Notes under the pieces: model-generated | Databases searched by the model: none | The model's input: the letters and a program-made list of their open reading frames with translations, nothing else | What the model was told of the DNA's origin: nothing | Assembly: GCF_000317675.1 (NCBI RefSeq) | Contig: NC_019776.1 | Location: 1,922,001 to 1,986,000 of the forward strand | DNA: 64,000 nucleotides | Source of the DNA: Cyanobacterium aponinum PCC 10605 | GTDB lineage: Bacteria; Cyanobacteriota; Cyanobacteriia; Cyanobacteriales; Cyanobacteriaceae | Direction of reading: 5' to 3' | Position numbers and translations under genes: made by a program | Shown here: positions 46,045 through 55,664 of the stretch, piece after piece | Numbering within the stretch: position 1 is the first letter of the stretch | Layout: every line of letters starts with the position of its first letter

Positions 46045-48318
46045 TTATCTTATTTCGTTAGAAATTAATCCTAATATTCTTGTATTGGTAACTCTTAATT
46101 GTTCATAAACGTGCCTCAATTCATAATCTTTAGTGCTACCAATTTTGACCACGAGAATTAATCCATTTGTTTGAGATGCTATTATTTTACCGTCAGAAAA
46201 ACTTAATAAAGAAGGACTATCATAAATAATCAAATCAAACTGTTGAGACGCTTGTATTTGTTGCATCATCGTGGACATTGCTTGACTATACAATAAGCTA
46301 CTTGGATCTGACAATACTTCTCCCACGGTGATAATAGAAAGGTTATCCCATTGACTGGGAGATTGAATCGCATTTTGCCAAGGAATTTTGCCTGTAAGGA
46401 TATGAGTTAGACCTTGATTATTGTCAACATTTACTAATATATGCAATTGAGGTAGTCGAAAATCTGTATCTATTAATAATACTTTTTGTCCCATACTAGT
46501 GGCTACCTTGGCAAGATTTAAGCTAATAGTTGATTTACCTTCTCTGGGAATGGAAGAACTAATAACAACAGATTTTGAGGGTAAATTGGGGGTTAATAAA
46601 CTAATATTTGTGTAAAGATTACGGAAGGATTCTAAACTAGAAGATAGTGAAAGTTTGTCTTTTTCTAATGATTCTTTCTGAGGAGAATTAGAGGTAAAAA
46701 AAGCGGGAATATTTTGTTTTTTAGTAGTTAAATTAATATTTTTATCAAAAGGTATTTCTGCTAAGATAGGCAGTTGAGTAACTGTTTTTAGTTTTTTAAC
46801 ATCGTAAATACTGCGATCGCATTTATCTATAATTGAAGCAACCACCGTACCAAAAGTTAAACCCCCGAATAAACCGAATAACAGATTGTAAAGAGGAATG
46901 GGATAAACAGGACTTTCTCCCACTTGAGGAGGAGAGATAATTTGCCAATTAAGATTATTTTGAATATTATTTAACTCTAGTTTTTCTCTTGTTTCTAAGA
47001 AGCGCTTTAAACTTTCTGTCGAGGTATTTAATTCTCTTTGTAAATTATTATATTCACGAGTAACGGCGGGTAAACTGGCAATTCTTTGGTTAAGGTTATC
47101 TAATACTTTTTGTAAACTATCTTTTTTACTATTTAAAACTTTAATTTCGTCTCTTTTTGCAATTAAATCTTGAGTTAATTTATCCCTCATTTTACTAGGA
47201 ATTGCGATCGCTTCTTGTAGATTCTTTTGATTGTTATTTCTTAAAGAGTATCTAGCTTTCTCTTGCTCTATTAAATTAAGAATATTATTTTGTTTGTCTT
47301 TTAAGGTAATAATTTGTGGACTTAAATCTGTAAAAACTGCCGACTGTTTCGCCAATTCAATTTCAATTTCTTGTAACTGTTTTAATAAGTTTTGATACCT
47401 TGGTGATTCTGTTAAATAACTAAGTGCGATCGCATCTTCAGGAGATAATTTAAGATTTTGTTGAATACTATTATAAGCCGATTCTGCTTCTTGAATTTGT
47501 ATTTGAGTGGCAAAGAATTCCTTTTCTGTAGCAACTAATTGTTGGGTTAATTCCGTTGCTTGAATTTGTGGATCAATAAATTTATAATCGGTTCTTAACT
47601 TTTCTATTTTTGTTTGTAAATTATTAATATTTTTTTCTAAAATAGGTATCTGACTACGAACAAATTTTAAGCCTTCTCCAATATTTTGCTCTCCTGAATT
47701 CAGTCCATTTTCTAAATATTCAGAAGCAATAGTATCTAACACAAAAGCTATTTTTTCAGGATCTTCATCTCGAAAACTAACCTCAATTAGTTTGGTTTTA
47801 TCCAATTGTTTTATATCCAAATTCTCTAAATTCTGTAAATTAATATCCTCATAAATATCTGGATAACGATCAGAAATTTCCTTTAAAATAGGACTTAAAA
47901 CACTAGCACTACCTAATATTTGAACTTCTGTACTATAGTCAATATTAGTATTTGTATTTCCTCCATCAAGCCCAGTTCCAAGTTGATTTTGCTGTGTTTG
48001 GCTTTCCATGGGTTTTTCTACTAACAACATGAATTTACCCTGATAAATAGGAGATTGTTGAAAAGTCCACCAAGTCACCCCAGTTGTGACTCCCAAGGTT
48101 GCACCCAAAATAAAAGCCCAACGCCTTTTGAATAATTCTAATAAATAGGGAGTCTTACCGTTATCTTCTTCTTGAGATTGTTCTTTTTTCTCCAAATTAT
48201 TTTCCAATGCTGAAAGAGAAGGGACAAAACCTTGATTTATTTCTCCTGAAGCAAAAGAATTTTTATCGTAATTATTAGACTTAGAAAAAGAAGAAATATT
48301 AGACTTTTCTGGTAACAT
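46045..48318 (-). CDS. Wzc-like polysaccharide co-polymerase/BY-kinase, no tyrosine tail
   Basis: A 757-residue inner-membrane protein. Two membrane helices (about 70-90 and about 470-490) enclose a Wzz domain and long coiled coils. The C-terminal kinase-like ATPase has ISSSIPREGKSTISLNLAKV (Walker A, Lys595), VLLIDTDFRLPQLH (Walker A') and FDLIIYDSPSLL (Walker B). BY-kinases end in a tyrosine cluster; this one ends TRILGLISNEIR with no such cluster. It would work with the Wza-like gene encoded just upstream to build surface polysaccharide. ATG 48318; a TTG lies two codons earlier. Confidence 0.87.
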   Translation of the reverse strand: MLPEKSNISSFSKSNNYDKNSFASGEINQGFVPSLSALENNLEKKEQSQEEDNGKTPYLLELFKRRWAFILGATLGVTTGVTWWTFQQSPIYQGKFMLLVEKPMESQTQQNQLGTGLDGGNTNTNIDYSTEVQILGSASVLSPILKEISDRYPDIYEDINLQNLENLDIKQLDKTKLIEVSFRDEDPEKIAFVLDTIASEYLENGLNSGEQNIGEGLKFVRSQIPILEKNINNLQTKIEKLRTDYKFIDPQIQATELTQQLVATEKEFFATQIQIQEAESAYNSIQQNLKLSPEDAIALSYLTESPRYQNLLKQLQEIEIELAKQSAVFTDLSPQIITLKDKQNNILNLIEQEKARYSLRNNNQKNLQEAIAIPSKMRDKLTQDLIAKRDEIKVLNSKKDSLQKVLDNLNQRIASLPAVTREYNNLQRELNTSTESLKRFLETREKLELNNIQNNLNWQIISPPQVGESPVYPIPLYNLLFGLFGGLTFGTVVASIIDKCDRSIYDVKKLKTVTQLPILAEIPFDKNINLTTKKQNIPAFFTSNSPQKESLEKDKLSLSSSLESFRNLYTNISLLTPNLPSKSVVISSSIPREGKSTISLNLAKVATSMGQKVLLIDTDFRLPQLHILVNVDNNQGLTHILTGKIPWQNAIQSPSQWDNLSIITVGEVLSDPSSLLYSQAMSTMMQQIQASQQFDLIIYDSPSLLSFSDGKIIASQTNGLILVVKIGSTKDYELRHVYEQLRVTNTRILGLISNEIR

Positions 48319-48380
48319 TAACAACTCCTAAAATTAAAATAAATTTCAATATAAAAAACTCTTTACCCCCCACAATCATT

Positions 48381-49853
48381 TTACTGAAAAATATTGAAAA
48401 ATCCTAACAGTGAAAAACTCCTACCAATAGGACCTAAAACACTTTCGACACTATCTCCAAAAGCTGCGATCGCACTACGATTAATCACAATCACATCATT
48501 ATTTTTGAGAATCGGATTTGTTTGCTCATTCACCTCGGCCGCCAAATTGACAGGAATATTTCTTTTTGTAACAGTGCCGTTAGGATTAACTCTAATCAAC
48601 TCCACCGTACTACTATCTGCTCTCCTTTCATCAAAACCCCCTGCCGCTAAAATCGCATTATTCAAAGAAGTATTCGGCTTTAAAACCGTTGAACCCGGAT
48701 TTCGTACCGAACCAACCACATTCACCACAATCTCATCAGGAGCAAAATTAGCAGAAGCTAACCTTTGAGCCTCACTGGGTTCAAGTTCCTTCGCCGTCGG
48801 AATAAAAATCGTATCTCCGTCACGCAATAAAACATCCCTATTTATATCCCCCGATTCTAACATTTCCCACAAATTAACCTCTATTTTTTGCTGTTTAGCA
48901 TCTCTAGTGGTTCTCGAAATCACAATATTTCTAATATCCGCTAACTCCCGAATGCCACCACTTTGTTGTATCGCAGTTGTAAGACGAGGAAGACCTTGTT
49001 CAATGGGTACAGTATAAGAACCCGGGCGGTTAACCTCCCCCACAATAGTAACATTGGGAGGTTCAACATATTTAATCCCAAAAGTTGCATCCGCTAATTG
49101 TCTATACTCATTAGGGTCAATGACATCTTTTTTAGGAACAATAATCACATCACCATCTTTTAATTTCACGTCTTGGGCTAAATCTCCTTCTTGCAGTAGT
49201 TGCCAAAAATCTAGCACATAAAACACCTCTTTCCCTTTTTCCCTTCTCTTGAGTTGAATTTGTCGAACATCCGCCGAAACCGTTAAACCCCCTGCAAGGG
49301 TAAATAAATCAGAAACCTTTGGTAAAGAAGGAGTATTAGAAGCTATTTGGGTTTGTCCTTCTTTTTGCTGAATTTGAGTACCACCAGACAAATTATAGTT
49401 CCCCGGCACATTAACTTCTCCCACGATGGCAACTTCTAGAGGTCTAGGTTGTTGTAAAATAACTGTAATAGAAGGACGTTTTAAATAACGACTATATAGA
49501 CTTGCTAGTAAATCATTTACCTCCATAATCGTTTTTCCCCTCACATTAACAGTCCCAATTAAGGGAAAAGTAACAGTACCATCATTAAACACCTGTGCAA
49601 CCCCTCCTTGATCAGGTAAACCAAAAACCGTTACTTGAATCACATCTCCCGTATCAAGAGTATAAGCCTTATTTTCTGGCAAAATAGACCGTTGAGAAGT
49701 GGGTTTTAAAGGAGGTAAAGCATTATGTAAAAGACTATCGGAAGATGAAGAGGGGGTTTGTGCTTGAACTGGTTTACTAATACTTATGACAAATAATGGA
49801 GAGACATTGAAAATAAAAATAAAAGCTATTTTAGTTAGTGACATCTTGACCAT
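48381..49853 (-). CDS. Wza-like outer-membrane polysaccharide export protein (SLBB)
   Basis: A 490-residue secreted protein. A signal peptide (KIAFIFIFNVSPLFVISI, then Q-rich cleavage region PVQAQ) is followed by a polysaccharide export domain (YTLDTGDVIQVTVFGLPDQG, GTVTFPLIGTVNVRGKT) and three SLBB-type repeats (VAIVGEVNVPGNYNLSGG, VTIVGEVNRPGSYTV, VNVVGSVRNPGSTVLK). It would form the export channel for the Wzc-like co-polymerase encoded next (62 bases downstream). ATG 49853; MSLTK at 49844 is an alternative. Confidence 0.9.
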   Translation of the reverse strand: MVKMSLTKIAFIFIFNVSPLFVISISKPVQAQTPSSSSDSLLHNALPPLKPTSQRSILPENKAYTLDTGDVIQVTVFGLPDQGGVAQVFNDGTVTFPLIGTVNVRGKTIMEVNDLLASLYSRYLKRPSITVILQQPRPLEVAIVGEVNVPGNYNLSGGTQIQQKEGQTQIASNTPSLPKVSDLFTLAGGLTVSADVRQIQLKRREKGKEVFYVLDFWQLLQEGDLAQDVKLKDGDVIIVPKKDVIDPNEYRQLADATFGIKYVEPPNVTIVGEVNRPGSYTVPIEQGLPRLTTAIQQSGGIRELADIRNIVISRTTRDAKQQKIEVNLWEMLESGDINRDVLLRDGDTIFIPTAKELEPSEAQRLASANFAPDEIVVNVVGSVRNPGSTVLKPNTSLNNAILAAGGFDERRADSSTVELIRVNPNGTVTKRNIPVNLAAEVNEQTNPILKNNDVIVINRSAIAAFGDSVESVLGPIGRSFSLLGFFNIFQ

Positions 49854-50163
49854 ATCAGCGATTACAAAGATTAATTTATTCCTAGATTAGTTTAAAGACA
49901 TAGAAATTGTCTTATATTTAACCTCGGTTCGACATAAGAATGTTGGATAAAGGCAGGTATAAGGTGTTTAATTATACTATTACTTGTCAACTACTTACCC
50001 AACACTATTCACCCTCGCTTTTTACCCTTGTCTTTTTTCTGCCATAAACAGAAAATTTTATATCGAACTCAGATTATATTTATTATTTTTGAAAGTTATC
50101 TTAGGATAATGAGGAACAGTAAACAAAAAACATTGTAGCAATCATAACTTAATCATTACCAAA
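49854..50163. other. Divergent leader region, two copies of the CGAAC-type motif
   Basis: Between the Wza-like gene and the Trp-rich gene. It holds two copies of the dispersed motif, one reversed (ACCTCGGTTCGACATAAG at 49921-49938) and one direct (TATCGAACTCAGATTATA at about 50061-50078). No gene seen. Confidence 0.5.
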
Positions 50164-50397
50164 ATGGCGAAAAAACAGAAATTCCCTCATCTTCTAGGTT
50201 CAAAGTGGACAGCCGCACAAAAGACTTGGGGGTGGAGGCATTTTCAAGTAATTAACCGCAAAAATGAAGATAAATGGGTATTTGCAGAAATGATGTCTTC
50301 TTGTGATAGCCAAGTCAGATTTTGGATTAACGCCAAACAATTAAAAGATCGTAATTTATGGACTCCGGGGTGGACTCCTTTAAAAAATTTGGAATAA
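50164..50397 (+). CDS. TIGR02450-family Trp-rich protein
   Basis: A 77-residue protein with eight tryptophans: HLLGSKWTAAQKTWGWRHFQ, KWVFAEMMSSC, RFWINAKQLKDRNLWTPGWT. This is the small conserved TIGR02450 family of unknown function seen in cyanobacteria and some proteobacteria. Stand-alone gene. ATG at 50164, with the stop 94 bases before a minus-strand terminator. Confidence 0.88.
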   Translation: MAKKQKFPHLLGSKWTAAQKTWGWRHFQVINRKNEDKWVFAEMMSSCDSQVRFWINAKQLKDRNLWTPGWTPLKNLE

Positions 50398-50491
50398 AGA
50401 ACAATTAGTGAATAGTGAATAGTTGATAATTAAAAACTCCTAATCCCTAACTAATTTATACCTAACACCTTAACTCATAAATAATTAACTC

Positions 50492-50543
50492 AAAAAAAAC
50501 AACAGCCACCTCCTCGAACGCTACGGCTCAAGAAAAGGTGGCT
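50492..50543 (-). terminator. Rho-independent terminator downstream of shc
   Basis: On the minus strand AGCCACCT pairs with AGGTGGCT (eight bases, 24-base loop), followed by GTTG and a run of eight T. It lies 86 bases past the squalene-hopene cyclase stop, between two convergent genes. Confidence 0.5.
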
Positions 50544-50628
50544 ATGTGATATTCTCCTATATTATAACCAATAAAAGAATATTTTGTCAACAGTTTTTAT
50601 GTTCTTTTTAAGAAAAATTAAGATAAAT

Positions 50629-52551
50629 TTATACTAAAAAATTTTCAAATCTTCCTAATGCAATTAAAGGAAAATAATGACGATATAAATGATAGTTGAT
50701 ATAAAAATGTTGAGGGAATCCTGTACCTGTAAATTCTTTTTCTTCCCATGTACCTGTTTCAGTTTGAGAAGATAGTAAATAATTAATTCCTTTATTAATA
50801 CTATCCTGTTCAAATTTGCCCAAAGCCTTACCAGCATCAAGTAAACCAATTAATGCCCATGCTGTTTGAGAGGCGGTGGAATTTCCTTTACCTTTCAATG
50901 CAGGATTTTTATAACTATCGCAGGTTTCACCCCAACCACCATCGGGATTTTGACAGTTAATTAACCAGTTAATACCTTTTTTCATGGCTTCTTGACTGGT
51001 TTGAGGTGCAATTACAGCTAATGCGGATAATGCCCCAGATGTGCCATAGATATAGTTAACTCCCCATCTACCAAACCAACTACCATCATTTTCCTGTTGA
51101 TGAAGTAAAAATGCGATCGCTTTTTGAACTTTACTAGAAGACATCGGCAAATCACAACTACCCACCATTTCTAATACTCTAGCAGTAATATCCGCCGTCG
51201 CAGGATCAATCATCGCCTTTAAATCGGCATAGGGTAGTAAATTTAACCAATTAGCATCGTTGTTGATGTCAAAAGCCGCCCAACCATAATTATGACATTG
51301 CATGGTTTCAATCCAACGCAAACACCGCAAAATCGCTTCTTTTTTTAAATCTTCTCTAGGTAACTCTAGTTGGTGAAGAGTCATAATTACCACAGAAGAA
51401 TCATCCATATCAGGATAAAAACGGTTTTCATACTCAAACGCCCAGCCCCCGGGTTTGCCGTGAGGATTTTTGACTACCCAATCACCATAATCTAAAATTT
51501 GCTTGTCTAATAACCACTCTCCCCCTTTTATTAAAGCAGGATGATTAGGGGCAACTCCTGACTCCACTAAAGCTCGTAAACACCATGCAGTATCCCACAC
51601 AGGAGAAACACAGGCTTGTACTAAATAATCATCGTGGGTTTCAAGGGCAAAATTTTCCACTGCTTCCAATCCCCGTGCTACCATGGGGTCATTGACGTGA
51701 TAGTTAAGAGTTTTGAAGGCAAACAGAGAGTTTAACATGGCAGGAATAATTCCCCCCCAATCTCCTGTTGCTTCTTCCCTTTCAATAATCCATTTCTGTG
51801 CCGCCCTAATACTTTCTTCTTTGAAGGGTACAAAATTGATGTCTTCGGCAAATTTAAATAGGTTGTCTAATTGTACAAAAATATCTGTCCAATCTCCACT
51901 GCGGGGCAACTCATATTTAACATTTTCTTTGCCTTCGCTGTATAATTCGTCGAGGTTAATTTTGGGCTCGATCTTGAAAACGGGTTTTTGATCAAATACG
52001 ATTAATAAAGGTACAGTGCTACTTCTTGCCCAACTAGACATTTCATAGATGGTAAAAATAGGATTTTGGGGTAATAACATAATCCAAGGAGGAATAGAAG
52101 GCACTCCTCGCCAATCATAGCAACCAATAATCGCTAGGTGAAATTTGGTAAAGATGCGACTTTTACTAATACCACCCTTACTTAAGATAAATCTTTTCGC
52201 TTTGGTTAGGGCTTCATCCTCTTGGGCAACACCCAGTAATCTCAATGCCATATAGGCTTCTACTGATGTGCTTAAATCTCCTCCATCACCGTAATATAGT
52301 TCCCAACCACCGTGTTCTCTCTGCTGCGATCGCAAATAATGTTCTATTTTATGAAGAGGTTTATGGGAGTCAATTCCCCAAATTTTATATAATAAGACTG
52401 CTTCTGCGGTGAGAGTGACATTAGATTCGAGATAGGCACACCAATGACCATCTTTTTCTTGTAGGGAAAATAAATAATCTTGAGCTTGTTTGATTCCAGA
52501 TTTAACTTTACTATGTTCTACTTTATTCGGATTAGTTAATTGGGCTGTCAT
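50629..52551 (-). CDS. shc: Squalene-hopene cyclase
   Basis: A 640-residue triterpene cyclase that folds squalene into hopene for hopanoid membrane lipids. The catalytic DxDD is D381-M-D-D384 in RFYPDMDDSSV, and QW motifs recur along the length (for example QEKDGHWCAYLE, QREHGGWELYYGDGGDLS, QENDGSWFGRWGVNYIYG, QNPDGGWGETCDSYK, QTETGTWEEKEFTGTGFPQH). Length is standard. Membrane-associated at the inner leaflet by analogy. Stand-alone gene. Confidence 0.96.
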   Translation of the reverse strand: MTAQLTNPNKVEHSKVKSGIKQAQDYLFSLQEKDGHWCAYLESNVTLTAEAVLLYKIWGIDSHKPLHKIEHYLRSQQREHGGWELYYGDGGDLSTSVEAYMALRLLGVAQEDEALTKAKRFILSKGGISKSRIFTKFHLAIIGCYDWRGVPSIPPWIMLLPQNPIFTIYEMSSWARSSTVPLLIVFDQKPVFKIEPKINLDELYSEGKENVKYELPRSGDWTDIFVQLDNLFKFAEDINFVPFKEESIRAAQKWIIEREEATGDWGGIIPAMLNSLFAFKTLNYHVNDPMVARGLEAVENFALETHDDYLVQACVSPVWDTAWCLRALVESGVAPNHPALIKGGEWLLDKQILDYGDWVVKNPHGKPGGWAFEYENRFYPDMDDSSVVIMTLHQLELPREDLKKEAILRCLRWIETMQCHNYGWAAFDINNDANWLNLLPYADLKAMIDPATADITARVLEMVGSCDLPMSSSKVQKAIAFLLHQQENDGSWFGRWGVNYIYGTSGALSALAVIAPQTSQEAMKKGINWLINCQNPDGGWGETCDSYKNPALKGKGNSTASQTAWALIGLLDAGKALGKFEQDSINKGINYLLSSQTETGTWEEKEFTGTGFPQHFYINYHLYRHYFPLIALGRFENFLV

Positions 52552-52673
52552 AAATAGCGATTATAGCAATGAAACTTAATATTTTCTTTATAATAACCTG
52601 AGTTCGATACAATAATTTTTACTGCCCTTAGTTGTTGAGATGAACGAGTGGGAGTTTTAGATTAATTAGTGAG

Positions 52674-53072
52674 CTAATCCCACCATAAGCTAACTTTTTG
52701 CTCAATTTTGAGAACATTTGCCAAAATTTGCAACCCAAAATCTGGGTTATCCATGTCAACTCCTTCAAGTAATGCCCTTATTTCCTCATTAATTTCTTGA
52801 CTCGATTCGGACATCATTGATAACATATCATCCATACAACCATAACCTTGATCGATGACATCAGGACAAAAATCATAAATTTCGATCGCTAATTCTTGTA
52901 AATTATCTGGTAATGTTTGAAAATATACCGTTACTTGATCATGCTCTACATCACTGATAGTAACACCAAATCGGCGATCCCAATCCTGAAGTTTATTGAT
53001 AACATCTTTGGTAGTAACATCACAATTAATGCCATTAGTTTGATAATGTTTTATCACCTCTAAATTAATCAT
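52674..53072 (-). CDS. DUF4253-type protein
   Basis: A 132-residue protein with the DUF4253 pattern: LQDWDRRFGVTISDVEHDQV, then LAIEIYDFCPDVIDQGYG, and the closing VSLWWD. DUF4253 has no assigned function. It is transcribed on the minus strand between shc and the TPR-GT61 gene, without obvious coupling. Confidence 0.7.
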   Translation of the reverse strand: MINLEVIKHYQTNGINCDVTTKDVINKLQDWDRRFGVTISDVEHDQVTVYFQTLPDNLQELAIEIYDFCPDVIDQGYGCMDDMLSMMSESSQEINEEIRALLEGVDMDNPDFGLQILANVLKIEQKVSLWWD

Positions 53073-53222
53073 TTTTGGTTCTCTTAACTTATTGTTATCT
53101 AAATTAATTATCTAAATTATTGGTTAAGGTAGTTAACCGTCAGATAATACATCGTTAAATTTCTAATTGTCATTATGAACAAAAAAAAGAATTTTTGAGC
53201 GTCCTAAACAACTTAGTGAGTG

Positions 53223-55472
53223 CTATAACAGAATTAAATCCAATATAGCCTTGGGGTTTTCCAAATAAATATCCTCTAATCTACTATCAGGATAAAGGAA
53301 AGAGTGAAAGTGAAAACTACCGATAGTTTCACCAATTATATAATGGTAATCTAAATCAACTAAATTACTTACCAACCAATAGCAAGGATAAACATAATTC
53401 GGTGCAAATATTTCCACAACTTTAGTATTAGGTTGACAAAAAACAAGGTTACTTAAACCACTACCATGAGGAGAAATAATTATTTTTGCCTGAGATAGTA
53501 ATTCTGCTTGTTGTTTAACAGAAAATGACTCTAAATCAACTATTTCAAATTCATTTTTTTTCAATAATTTTATTAATTCTTGCTCATTAATAAGACGACG
53601 ACTATGGGCATTATTTCTGGTTATATATAATTTTTTATGGGGTTTTTGCTCTTTGTTGTATCCTAATAATTTATTTTTTAAATATTGACAACTCCAAGAA
53701 GGCATCCAAGCGATACAACCGGGGAAGGAAGGAATAATTAATTCTTCAGCTTGAAGATATAAAGGAAATGAAAGGGGTAATATTTTTTCTGGTGGTATAT
53801 TAAATATTTGTAAAGTTTCTTTTTGAAAATTTGTTCTATAATCCACTAGAATATAATCAATATCTTGCCAATTTATTCCCAATAATTCAACTAAATAGAG
53901 ACGGGGCAAAATATCAAATAGCCAATGAAAATAAACGTTGTTTAATAAACCAGCTAATACTAAAACTTTACCTTTTATTGTTGTTTTAGTCGGAAGAAAA
54001 GTGCTTTTTAAGAGAGAATGTTTACTAGGGTGACTATCAGGATGATTTGGACTTAAAGCAGGAGATTCAGGAGATAAATCACCAATTAAATAATTATTTT
54101 CTGTGATAATGGCACTACTTCCTTCTGTCTTTTTTAAATAAACTTTACCGTTAGGAATTTTGACAAGAAAAGGTTTAGGTAGTTCTATTTTTTCAGGGAA
54201 GTAAAAACTGGGATGATTTTGTTTATGAATAGTTTTTGGTGGTTTTAAGTATAAGTAGTTGTCTAACTCAAAAGGATAATAGTTTGTTTCTAATCGATTA
54301 TTTTGTTTTGCCCATTCATAGGCTGTTTCATAATATTGATTGACGGGATTATTAATTTGATACTCATCTTCTTTTTTATTGTCTAAGTTAGAATTAATTT
54401 GTTGTGTAATTATTTGATATTGATGAGAGTTAATTACCTTCAGTTTCTCAAGATAAATATTAATATTATCGTACTGATTTTGGTAGAAAAGGCTAACAAT
54501 TAAATTAGTATAAATGGTATCATTTTCTACTTTGTGTTCTAATGAAACTTGATAATAATAGATGGCTAATTTATATTTTCCTTGCTTAAATAATATATGA
54601 CCGATATTCTGACTAATTTCTCCTAATGATTTATTCGTTTGTAAACTATCAATTAAGTCAATATTTAGTTTAATTACTTCTTCTTTATTTACTTTAATTA
54701 CTATTTCTTGTTGATACCAGTTTTGGTAGTCATTAATAATTTTGGGTATTTGATTAATTAATATTTTCCATGTATCGACAACTAAATTTAATTTTTTTTC
54801 CATGAGATAAACATAACCCAATTGCCCATAGCTTTGAATGTGGTGAGGATTGATTTTTATTATTTCTTTTAAGATGTTTCTTGCGGAGTTAAAATCATCA
54901 ATTTGGAGGTAACAATTTGCTAAGGAGGAGAGAATTTGTAAATTTTGAGGCTCTATTTTTTTACTTTGTTCATAGACTGCGATCGCATTTTTCCATTCTT
55001 TTATATCTTCCCATAATTTACCCAAATTTTCATAAGCAATAATACAGTTAGGTTGATTTTCTAATAATTTTTTTAAGACTTCTATCCCTAAATCAATATT
55101 ACTTTGTTGAGCAAAAATGTGAGCTAAATCAATATAAGCACCGACATAATTGGGATTTAATTCTAATCCTTGATAATATAACTCTATTGCTAAATTAAAA
55201 TTATGTTGACTATATTTAAGTTGGGCAATTTTAAAAATAGTTTCCGTAATACTATCTATTTCTAATTCATCAATATTTAATAACAATTCTAAGTAAATAG
55301 CAGCACTTAAATCATTTTCTTCTAAACAAAGATATGTTATCGCTAAATAATTTTTGAGAAGATAATTTTCCTGATTTGTTTCTAATAAGTTTTCAATATA
55401 TTTCTTAGCTAAAAAATACTTTTCCTCGGTCAATAAATCCTCAATTATATAAACATTATTCTCACTTAACAT
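53223..55472 (-). CDS. TPR protein fused to GT61-type (DUF563) glycosyltransferase
   Basis: A 749-residue two-part protein. The first 370 residues are TPR units (YYQGLELNPNYVGAYIDLAH; AVYEQSKKIEPQNLQILSSL). The second part (about 430-749) is a DUF563/GT61 domain: VYFHWLFDILPRLYLVELLG, KKLYITRNNAHSRRLINEQE, SQAKIIISPHGSGLSNLVFC. GT61 enzymes transfer sugars (xylose, GlcNAc) in surface glycans; the bacterial substrates are mostly unknown. The TPR part may bind partner proteins. No signal peptide. Confidence 0.88.
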   Translation of the reverse strand: MLSENNVYIIEDLLTEEKYFLAKKYIENLLETNQENYLLKNYLAITYLCLEENDLSAAIYLELLLNIDELEIDSITETIFKIAQLKYSQHNFNLAIELYYQGLELNPNYVGAYIDLAHIFAQQSNIDLGIEVLKKLLENQPNCIIAYENLGKLWEDIKEWKNAIAVYEQSKKIEPQNLQILSSLANCYLQIDDFNSARNILKEIIKINPHHIQSYGQLGYVYLMEKKLNLVVDTWKILINQIPKIINDYQNWYQQEIVIKVNKEEVIKLNIDLIDSLQTNKSLGEISQNIGHILFKQGKYKLAIYYYQVSLEHKVENDTIYTNLIVSLFYQNQYDNINIYLEKLKVINSHQYQIITQQINSNLDNKKEDEYQINNPVNQYYETAYEWAKQNNRLETNYYPFELDNYLYLKPPKTIHKQNHPSFYFPEKIELPKPFLVKIPNGKVYLKKTEGSSAIITENNYLIGDLSPESPALSPNHPDSHPSKHSLLKSTFLPTKTTIKGKVLVLAGLLNNVYFHWLFDILPRLYLVELLGINWQDIDYILVDYRTNFQKETLQIFNIPPEKILPLSFPLYLQAEELIIPSFPGCIAWMPSWSCQYLKNKLLGYNKEQKPHKKLYITRNNAHSRRLINEQELIKLLKKNEFEIVDLESFSVKQQAELLSQAKIIISPHGSGLSNLVFCQPNTKVVEIFAPNYVYPCYWLVSNLVDLDYHYIIGETIGSFHFHSFLYPDSRLEDIYLENPKAILDLILL

Positions 55473-55664
55473 CAGCAGTTGGGGATTGAAAAAAATTTAA
55501 TTCAGCGTTGGTGAATTAGGCTATGATTTTTAGTTTAGATCGGGAATGAGGAATAGGCAATAGATAATGGGCAAAGGCAATTAGTAATTAATTAACACCT
55601 GCAACCTGAAACCTGAAACCTGAAACCTGAAACCTCTTTCATAACTCCGAACTAAATTTAATTA
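55473..55664. repeat. Heptamer array between amt and the TPR-GT61 gene
   Basis: At about 55594-55632 a run of CCTGCAA then four to five CCTGAAA units, a clear heptamer array. Upstream filler of GGCAATAGATAATGGGC type. Confidence 0.75.
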
